A stretch of DNA of 64,000 bases. Source: Sphingomonas sp. CFBP 8760. Its GTDB lineage: Bacteria; Pseudomonadota; Alphaproteobacteria; Sphingomonadales; Sphingomonadaceae. Below are positions 57,930 to 64,000 of the stretch, piece by piece. Below the pieces are notes generated by a model, which made no database searches, was not told the origin of the DNA, and saw only the letters and a list, made by a program, of their open reading frames with translations. Positions within the stretch are counted from its first letter, which is position 1. Every line of letters begins with the position of its first letter. A program made the translations under genes and the position numbers. The DNA is taken from positions 59,822-123,821 of the forward strand of contig NZ_JACYUG010000011.1 in NCBI RefSeq assembly GCF_014841615.1, read 5' to 3'.

Positions 57930-60461
57930 ATGGATTTCAGCAGATCGTTTTTTATCCTCGCGCGATCTCTGGACGCGCAACGATCCCGGCGCGGTCCGAC
58001 TGTGACGTCCCGGTGTCAGGTCAAGAAGAGCGCGGCCCTGCACGCTGTCCTGCTGTTCACGATGGCTCAGCCGGCCGTTGCCCAGACGCTGCGGGTCGAT
58101 GCTCGCGGGGACGTACCGGTACCCGAGCAGGGTTATCTGAAGCTTGGCGCTGCCCGTGCGCCGAACGGCTCGACCATCGGCGCGAACAGCCGGTATCTTA
58201 CCCTTGATGGCCAGCCCTGGCTGCCGGTGATGGGTGAGTTCCACTATGTCCGCACCCCCATGGCCGAATGGGACGCTGAACTGGCGAAGATCAAGGCATC
58301 GGGCATCGATATCGTCGCGACCTATCTGATGTGGAATTATCATGAGGAGATGGAAGGCCGCTTCGACTGGTCCGGTGATCGCAACCTGCGCGCATTCGTC
58401 GAGGCGGCGGGGCGGCATGGACTGAAGGTCTTCCTGCGGCTTGGCCCATGGGTTCATGCCGAGGTCCGCTACGGCGGCATTCCGGACTGGGCCGTCCGGT
58501 CGATGCCGACACGCGGTGACGATCCGGTCTATCTCCGCCATGTCGAGCGGTTTTGGCGCGAGGCGCGGCAACAGGTGCAGGGGCTGCTGTGGCGGGACGG
58601 CGGCCCGGTGATCGGCGTGCAGATCGAAAACGAATATAATCTTCGGGGACCGGGGCAGGGCGCAGGGCATATCGCGACGCTGAAGGCGCTGGCGGTCCGG
58701 CTGGGTTTCGATGTGCCGCTTTATACGGTCACGGGATGGGATGCGACGGTCTATCCGCGGCGGGAGGTGATGCCGGTGTTCGGCGGCTACCCCGACGAAC
58801 CCTGGGGCAAGTCGGCCGGCAATCTGCCGCCCAAGGAAACCTACGCCTTTCGGTTCGGCAGCCGGGTCAGCGGCGATCTCGGCGCGCAGACCAAGGGCGG
58901 GCGGACCGGCGATGCCGATGGCGACATTGTGCACACGCCCTTTCTGGGGGCGGAATATGGCGGTGGTATCCCCACCATGTATCGGCGTCGGCCCGTGATC
59001 CGACCGGACGACATCGCCGCGATGCTGCCGGTGCAACTGGGTTCGGGGGTCAACCTGTACGGTTATTACATGTATCACGGTGGCCGTAACGCGATCGGAC
59101 GCACGACCCTGCAGGAGCAGACCGCGATCGGTGGCTATAACGATCTGCCGATCATCGATTATGACTTTCAGGCACCGTTCGGCCAATATGGTATGGCGAA
59201 TGCGGTGCTGCCGGCTATCCGCCCCTTCCATCTGTTTCTGCAGGGATGGGGGACGAAGCTGGCGGCAATGGCGGTTCGCCGTCCGGATCGCGTGCCAAGC
59301 GGGCCGGGCGACCTGACGACACCGCGCTTTTCGGTCCGCAGCGACGGCGACCGGGCCTTCCTGTTCTACAATAGCCATATCCGCCAATATCCGGCCGCGA
59401 TGCAACGCAGCGTCCGCTTCTCGGTCGATCTGCCATCGGGACTGGTGACGTTTCCTGCGACCGCGATCGATATTCCGGCCGATCGCTACTTCATCTGGCC
59501 GATCGACATGGCGCTGGGCGTGACCGACGCGCGGCTGGCGTGGGCGACCGCGCAGCCGCTGACGACGATCGCAACCCCGGCGGGACATGTGACGGTGCTG
59601 CACGCGGTGCCGGGCATCCCGGTCAGCCTGGCGGTAAGGGCGGCGGCGGTCCGCGCCCGCGGTGCGCGCATACGCAGAGCGGGCGACGTCTTTACCGTCG
59701 AGGAATTGAAGCCCGGCACGGATGCGGTGATCGACGTCGTCGACACCCGCGGCCAGCGAGAGCGGGTTCTGATCCTCACGCAGGAACAGGCACGACGGAT
59801 CAGCAAGGTGACGGTGGCGGGGGGCGACCGGCTGGTGATGACCGAAGACGAGATCGCACCGACGCCGAAGGGCATGCATCTGGTATCGCGGGGCGATCCG
59901 CGTTTCACCTTTGCGATGTTCCCTGCCGCAACGGCCGTCAAAGGAAGCCTTCCGGTGCGCGAGGCGGGACAGGACGGGGTATTCGCCCGTTATATGGCGA
60001 CTGCACCGGCCCGAACGTACCGCGTGACGATGAAGCCGCTACGCCCCGCAGGCGTCGCGCCGCCCGTTCAAATCGGCGGCCCGGCCAAGGCCGCAGTCGA
60101 ACCCTATCCGGAAAGCTTCACTGCCGCTGCCGCATGGACACTGGCAGTGCCGCCGGCTGGCTCGGCTGCGATCGAAGATCGCCGGCTGGTGATCCGTTGG
60201 ACCGGCGACATCGGCCGGCTGTTCGCCGGTACCGATCTGATCGACGACCGCTATTTCGACGGTCGGTCGTGGCAGGTGAATCTGAGTCGCCTCGACGACC
60301 GACTTGGCCAGCCGCTGACGCTCTCGATCCTGCCGCTGCGCAAGGATGCACCGATCTATCTGGACGAAGCCGCCATCGCCAGACGCGGCGGTGCAGATCA
60401 GGTTGCATCGCTTGACTCGGTGCAGGTCGAAACCGATTACGGTCTGGATGTGACGTTCTGA
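57930..60461 (+). CDS. Beta-galactosidase, family 35 (843 residues)
   Basis: A large GH35 enzyme that hydrolyses terminal beta-galactosides. The catalytic domain (about 65-390) has acid/base Glu235 in QIENEY and nucleophile Glu342 in GAEYGGG; C-terminal beta-sandwich domains follow. It has an unusually long, basic N-terminus before a signal-like hydrophobic stretch ending VAQ near residue 52, so export is likely but the start could be internal. ATG 57930 follows GGGAG. Confidence 0.9.
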   Translation: MDFSRSFFILARSLDAQRSRRGPTVTSRCQVKKSAALHAVLLFTMAQPAVAQTLRVDARGDVPVPEQGYLKLGAARAPNGSTIGANSRYLTLDGQPWLPVMGEFHYVRTPMAEWDAELAKIKASGIDIVATYLMWNYHEEMEGRFDWSGDRNLRAFVEAAGRHGLKVFLRLGPWVHAEVRYGGIPDWAVRSMPTRGDDPVYLRHVERFWREARQQVQGLLWRDGGPVIGVQIENEYNLRGPGQGAGHIATLKALAVRLGFDVPLYTVTGWDATVYPRREVMPVFGGYPDEPWGKSAGNLPPKETYAFRFGSRVSGDLGAQTKGGRTGDADGDIVHTPFLGAEYGGGIPTMYRRRPVIRPDDIAAMLPVQLGSGVNLYGYYMYHGGRNAIGRTTLQEQTAIGGYNDLPIIDYDFQAPFGQYGMANAVLPAIRPFHLFLQGWGTKLAAMAVRRPDRVPSGPGDLTTPRFSVRSDGDRAFLFYNSHIRQYPAAMQRSVRFSVDLPSGLVTFPATAIDIPADRYFIWPIDMALGVTDARLAWATAQPLTTIATPAGHVTVLHAVPGIPVSLAVRAAAVRARGARIRRAGDVFTVEELKPGTDAVIDVVDTRGQRERVLILTQEQARRISKVTVAGGDRLVMTEDEIAPTPKGMHLVSRGDPRFTFAMFPAATAVKGSLPVREAGQDGVFARYMATAPARTYRVTMKPLRPAGVAPPVQIGGPAKAAVEPYPESFTAAAAWTLAVPPAGSAAIEDRRLVIRWTGDIGRLFAGTDLIDDRYFDGRSWQVNLSRLDDRLGQPLTLSILPLRKDAPIYLDEAAIARRGGADQVASLDSVQVETDYGLDVTF

Positions 60462-60640
60462 CCGGCGGCGAAATGCTGCTCCGTACCTTGTCGGCATCGA
60501 AAGCCGGCGGGGCCGCCAACGGGACTGCAAATTCGGGAATCGAGAGCTGTTTGACGGATCGGGGGGGGGCGATGGCTACTGAAAGGCTTGGTCCAGCGGC
60601 ATCACCCCTACATCCCCGGTGCAATGACGGAGTGAGATAG

Positions 60641-62494
60641 ATGAGATTGTTGCTCCGGTCGGCGCTGGGTCCGGCACTGATGCTGTCCGCATCGTTCGGC
60701 GGACCGGTGGTGGCACAGTCGGCGCAGCCAGCGCATGGCTTTACCGTCGCCGGCACCGGTTTCCTGAAGGACGGCAAGCCGCATCAGGTCATTTCCGCCG
60801 AAATGCACTATGTGCGCATCCCGCGCGCCTATTGGCGTGACCGACTGCACAAGGCGCGGGCGATGGGGCTGAATACCATCACCACCTACGCATTCTGGAA
60901 CGCGCATGAACCGCGTCCGGGCGTCTATGATTTCAGCGGCCAGAACGACCTGGCCGCCTTCATCCGTGCAGCGCAGGCGGAGGGGCTGGACGTGATCCTG
61001 CGGCCCGGCCCCTATGTCTGCGCGGAATGGGAGCTGGGTGGCTATCCTGCGTGGCTGTTGAAGGATCGCCGCCTCGTCCTCCGTTCGACCGACGCGGCCT
61101 ATACTGCGGCGGTAGAGCGGTGGCTGGTACGGCTGGGTCGGGAAATAAAGCCCCTGCTGCTGCGCAATGGCGGGCCGATCGTCGCGATCCAGCTGGAAAA
61201 CGAATATGGCGCCTTTGGTCAGGACAAAACCTATCTGGAGGGACTGAAAGCGAGCTATCGCCGTGCCGGGCTGGCCGATGGCGTGCTGTTCACTTCCAAT
61301 CAGGCATCCGATCTGGCCAAGGGCTCACTCCCTGATGTGCCATCGATCGTCAATTTTGGTTCGGGCGGTGCGGCCAACGCGGTGGCGAAGCTGGAGGCGT
61401 TTCGCCCCGGCGGGCTGAGGATGGTCGGCGAATATTGGGCCGGGTGGTTCGACAAATGGGGAGAGGACCATCACGAGACGGACGGCCGTAAAGAAGCCGA
61501 GGAACTCCGGTTCATGCTCAAGCGCGGCTATTCGGTGTCGCTGTACATGTTTCATGGCGGCACGACCTTCGGCTGGATGAACGGCGCCGACTCGCACACC
61601 GGCAAGGATTACCATCCCGACACCACCAGTTACGATTACGACGCGCCGCTCGATGAGGCGGGCAATCCACGATACAAATACGCGCTGCTGGCCTCGGTGA
61701 TCGCCGAGGTCACGGGCAAGCCGGCCGTGCCGCCCCCGGCGTCGACCGTCGCCGCCACCTTTCCGGTTTCCACGACCCGGCGCAGCGCATCGCTATGGGA
61801 CAATCTGCCTGAATCGGTGCGTTCCCCGCGGCCATTGACCTTCGAGGAACTCGACCAGAATTACGGGTACGTCCTGTACCGGGTAGCGCTGCCCGCGGGG
61901 CAGGGGGGGCGCTTGCTGCTCAAGGGCATGCATAGCTACGCAAAGGTCTATATCGACCGGAAGCTGGTCGGGACGCTCGATCGCCGGCTGGATCAGGAGG
62001 CGGTGGACCTGCCCCCCCGCGCGGTCCCTGCGACGCTGGATATCCTCGTCGAGAATACCGGCCGCGTGAACTACTCGCACGCCATCCGGACCGAGCAGAC
62101 CGGATTGACCGGGGCGGTCACGCTGAACGGGACGCCGCTGGTCGACTGGCGCATGTTCCGTTTGCCGATGAACGACCTGTCGACGCTCCGCCTGTCGAAC
62201 GCGCCGTGTACAGGTCCCTGTTTCTACGAGGTCGAAATGAAGGTGGATCGGCCAGCCGACACCTATCTCGACATGCGTGGGCTGCACAAAGGGCAGTTAT
62301 GGCTCGGCACGCACAATCTCGGCCGCTTCTGGTCGATCGGTCCGGTGCATACGCTCTATGCGCCCGCACCATGGATGAAGCGCGGTACCAATCGCATCAC
62401 GTTCTTCGATCTGACCGGCGACGCGACCGGTCACCTATCGACCGTCAAGGCGCCGATATTCGGAAAGGTCACCACCACCCGCGAAGCGCAGTGA
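60641..62494 (+). CDS. Beta-galactosidase, family 35 (617 residues)
   Basis: A second GH35 enzyme, standard length, with a signal peptide (cleavage near VAQ, residue about 26), the family N-terminal motif AEMHYVRIPRAYW, acid/base Glu188 in QLENEY and nucleophile Glu264 in GEYWAGW. It resembles exported lactase/galactosidase-type GH35 of Gram-negatives. It lies 179 bases after the first GH35 and was presumably acquired or duplicated with the locus. Confidence 0.95.
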   Translation: MRLLLRSALGPALMLSASFGGPVVAQSAQPAHGFTVAGTGFLKDGKPHQVISAEMHYVRIPRAYWRDRLHKARAMGLNTITTYAFWNAHEPRPGVYDFSGQNDLAAFIRAAQAEGLDVILRPGPYVCAEWELGGYPAWLLKDRRLVLRSTDAAYTAAVERWLVRLGREIKPLLLRNGGPIVAIQLENEYGAFGQDKTYLEGLKASYRRAGLADGVLFTSNQASDLAKGSLPDVPSIVNFGSGGAANAVAKLEAFRPGGLRMVGEYWAGWFDKWGEDHHETDGRKEAEELRFMLKRGYSVSLYMFHGGTTFGWMNGADSHTGKDYHPDTTSYDYDAPLDEAGNPRYKYALLASVIAEVTGKPAVPPPASTVAATFPVSTTRRSASLWDNLPESVRSPRPLTFEELDQNYGYVLYRVALPAGQGGRLLLKGMHSYAKVYIDRKLVGTLDRRLDQEAVDLPPRAVPATLDILVENTGRVNYSHAIRTEQTGLTGAVTLNGTPLVDWRMFRLPMNDLSTLRLSNAPCTGPCFYEVEMKVDRPADTYLDMRGLHKGQLWLGTHNLGRFWSIGPVHTLYAPAPWMKRGTNRITFFDLTGDATGHLSTVKAPIFGKVTTTREAQ

Positions 62495-62532
62495 GTAGGC
62501 TTGGAGTTCGAATATCGTGCTGGGTCACGCAA

Positions 62533-62584
62533 AGCCCGACCGAAAGTTGAGTTGAGCGATTTCAGAGGCTTGTGATTCACCGGG
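62533..62584. repeat. IS5-type terminal sequence, copy 1
   Basis: 52 bases that recur at 63949-64000 in the same orientation with three mismatches. The start looks like an IS5-family left end. Confidence 0.8.
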
Positions 62585-62711
62585 GGTTGCGAAGACCACG
62601 AGGATCACGTGGGCGGAACCGGCAAAGGTTTCAATTATGCGCAGCATAGGTGGAACCTGTGCCGGTGGAGGGTGGACTGAAACCGCTCGTCGCGAGCATG
62701 ACAGAGGCGGG

Positions 62712-63062
62712 TTGCGTTACGCAAGCGACTGCACGGATGACGAATGGGCTGTCGTCCGGGCATTTTTGAAGCGAACCTCAAGGGTGGGACGCCCGCGCAA
62801 ACACAAGGCGCGGACGCTGTGGGATGCTATCCGGTATATCGCTGCAGCAGGGTGCCAGTGGGCGCAACTGCAAAAGATTTCCCTCCTCCGCAGCCTTTCC
62901 ACCGCTGCTACGCATCGCCGGAACCTTGGGCTGTTCCGCTAGTCGATGAAGACCACCGAGGCGGGTGGGCCGCGCAGATACGATGCCGGCAAGAAGATCA
63001 AAGGACGCAAACGCCACATCGTGACCGACACGCTTGGCGGCTTGCTGGAAAGCGTGGCGCAG
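62712..63062 (+). pseudogene. IS5-family transposase, N-terminal remnant
   Basis: The first frame (to 62942) encodes [39 protein letters not shown], the IS5 N-terminal signature. A base seems missing near 62870 (expected QLPKDFPPF), after which the right frame switches, and [31 protein letters not shown] continues in a third frame up to 63062, where the IS3-derived element interrupts. Not functional. Confidence 0.8.
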
Positions 63063-63715
63063 GTGACGTGCTCCCCGGATTTCATGCCAGTGGTAAGTTA
63101 GCTCGTCGGATGGAGATGCGCAAACGTGGTGGCCGCAAGCGTGCGCTGGGGACGCGGGCACCGATGGCGATCCCGCAGGAACTCAATCAGTGCTGGTCTC
63201 TCGACTTCGTGTCGGATGCATTGGCCTGCGGCCGGCGGTTCCGCGTGCTCAACGTCATCGACAACTACAGCCGGGAATGCCTGGCATCCATCGTCGACAC
63301 CTCGCTGTCGGGTCGGCGGGTCGTTCGCGAGCTGAGCGCCATCGCCGAGCGTCGCGGGCTGCCGTGCATGGTGGTCAGCAACAACGGCACCGAACTGACC
63401 AGTCATGCCGTACTCGCCTGGTGTCAGGGCACCGGGGTCGAGTGGCATTACATTGCGCCCAGCAAGCCGCAGCAGAACGGCTTTGTGGAATCGTTCAATG
63501 GTCGCTTGCCCGACGAATGCCTGAACGAGCACCTGTTCCCCTCGCTGGCTGCGGCGAGACGGATCATCGAGACATGGCGGACGGACTACAACATCGTGCG
63601 TCCGCACAGCAGCCTCGGCGGCACGGCACCCGCTGAGTTCACCAACCGCTCCTGCCACGGGCATGAGGAAACCGAAGCTAACTTATCAGCGGCCTGAAAA
63701 CGGGGAGCACGTCAC
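63063..63715 (+). mobile_element. 653-bp IS3-family-derived mini-element
   Basis: Two inverted ends of about 40 bases, 63063-63103 and 63676-63715, match well (GTGACGTGCTCCCCG at the tips, AAGTTAGCT at the inner side). Between them lies only the C-terminal part of an IS3 orfB. The orfA and the N-terminal half of orfB are gone, so this is an internally deleted copy flanked by intact ends. It sits inside the IS5 transposase gene; no clear target duplication was found. Confidence 0.82.
63110..63697 (+). pseudogene. IS3-family transposase orfB, truncated, catalytic Asp lost
   Basis: 195 residues starting [18 protein letters not shown] and containing the rve integrase core: WSLDF (first Asp), [11 protein letters not shown] where VSDNGTE is expected, and [16 protein letters not shown] (Glu). 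The second Asp of the DDE triad is Asn, so it is inactive even apart from truncation. Open reading frame otherwise intact; ends 18 bases before the right end. Confidence 0.85.
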
Positions 63716-63948
63716 ATGGTGCCGATGTTCGGGACCGCAACGGGGCTCCAAGCCTGATCGAGCGATCTTGCGATGCGTACCCACCATCGCCAGCCTGTTC
63801 CCCGACGGCGGCTATGCTAGGCAGAAACTCGAAGCGGCGGTCGCCCACATCGATCAGCTGACAATCGAAATCACCAGACGGTCCGACCTGACGGGCTTCG
63901 TCGTCCTGCCTGGCGCCGGGTGATCGATCGAACTCTGGCGTGGCTTAG
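63716..63948 (+). pseudogene. IS5-family transposase, C-terminal remnant
   Basis: In shifting frames this reads HGADVRDRNGAPSLI, then LFPDGGYARQKLEAAV, then RRVIDRTLAWLRA, the order of the IS5 C-terminal region. It ends where the next IS5-type end begins (TGGCTTAG then AGCCCGACC). Confidence 0.75.
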
Positions 63949-64000
63949 AGCCCGACCGAAAATTGAGTTGAGCGATTTCAGCAGCTTGTGATTCACCGGG
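63949..64000 (+). mobile_element. Left end of a second IS5-type copy (B)
   Basis: 52 bases nearly identical to 62533-62584, running off the window. It interrupts copy A right after the DRTLAWL codons, at CTTAG, a plausible IS5-family target. Confidence 0.7.

Larger units (their letters stand above)
62533..63948 (+). mobile_element. Broken IS5-family element A
   Basis: The left end (62533, AGCCCGACCGAAA) and transposase pieces at 62712-62942 and 63716-63948 belong to one IS5-family copy. It is split by the IS3-derived element at 63063-63715, and its right end appears cut by a second IS5-type copy starting at 63949. Frameshifts inside make it inactive. No right inverted repeat was found. Confidence 0.75.

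Noticed and set aside
57843..59879. 678-codon minus-strand frame opposite the first GH35 gene
   Set aside because: No recognisable motif, and GH35 catalytic motifs are intact on the plus strand.

Overview
This window is a high-GC, tightly packed stretch of chromosome from an alphaproteobacterium, most probably Sphingomonas or a close relative. The evidence is the gene order rpsB-tsf-pyrH-frr-uppS-cdsA-dxr-rseP-bamA-skp-fabZ with no lpxD, lpxA or lpxB (sphingomonads carry glycosphingolipids in place of lipopolysaccharide), a recA promoter with the alphaproteobacterial SOS box GTTC-N7-GTTC, a PEP-CTERM secreted esterase, and several sphingomonad-style outer-membrane and glycoside-hydrolase genes. 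No rRNA, tRNA, CRISPR array or prophage was seen.

Layout. 1-10.5 kb: a gene-free leader, lolC-lolD-glutathione peroxidase, an HdeD-type membrane protein, dnaE (Pol III alpha), a fatty-acid-CoA ligase, a small acidic protein, a radical SAM protein and a VOC protein. 10.5-11 kb: a gap carrying a 77-bp palindromic element. 11-14.6 kb (minus strand): an overlapping UDG-like gene, lytic transglycosylase and moaB. 14.6-18.7 kb: ETF-ubiquinone oxidoreductase, an exported TPR protein and ispE. 18.8-26.1 kb: recA, a methyltransferase, a GST, a dicarboxylate symporter, an M24 peptidase and a large exported TPR protein. 26.2-36.4 kb: alaS, a hypothetical secreted protein, a KefB-type antiporter, a lipoprotein cytochrome c, icd, a GDSL esterase, and psd-pssA (phosphatidylethanolamine synthesis). 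36.7-48.4 kb: the housekeeping translation, isoprenoid, phospholipid and outer-membrane biogenesis cluster, ending in rpmE. 48.5-53.5 kb: a minus-strand sensory operon (DUF4173-like membrane protein, response regulator, histidine kinase, DUF2809-like protein) facing a TonB-like gene. 53.6-62.5 kb: an accessory sugar locus (GH43, TonB-dependent receptor, LysR regulator, two GH35 beta-galactosidases). 62.5-64 kb: a nest of broken insertion sequences.

How the parts relate. The central cluster makes ribosomes, UMP, isoprenoid carrier lipid, CDP-diacylglycerol and outer-membrane proteins, and its genes are mostly joined by 4-14 base overlaps. psd and pssA use the CDP-diacylglycerol that CdsA makes. 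The sugar locus looks like a self-contained scavenging system: uptake through a TonB-dependent receptor, cleavage of galactosides or arabinogalactan-like glycans by exported GH43 and GH35 enzymes, and control by the LysR protein. Its right edge is littered with IS5- and IS3-family remnants, which fits acquisition or rearrangement there. The most unusual items are the nested IS array with a 653-bp IS3-derived mini-element, a degenerate uracil-DNA-glycosylase-like gene with an in-frame pentapeptide repeat, an in-frame palindromic insertion in ispE, and the uncharacterised exported TPR and DUF4173 genes.
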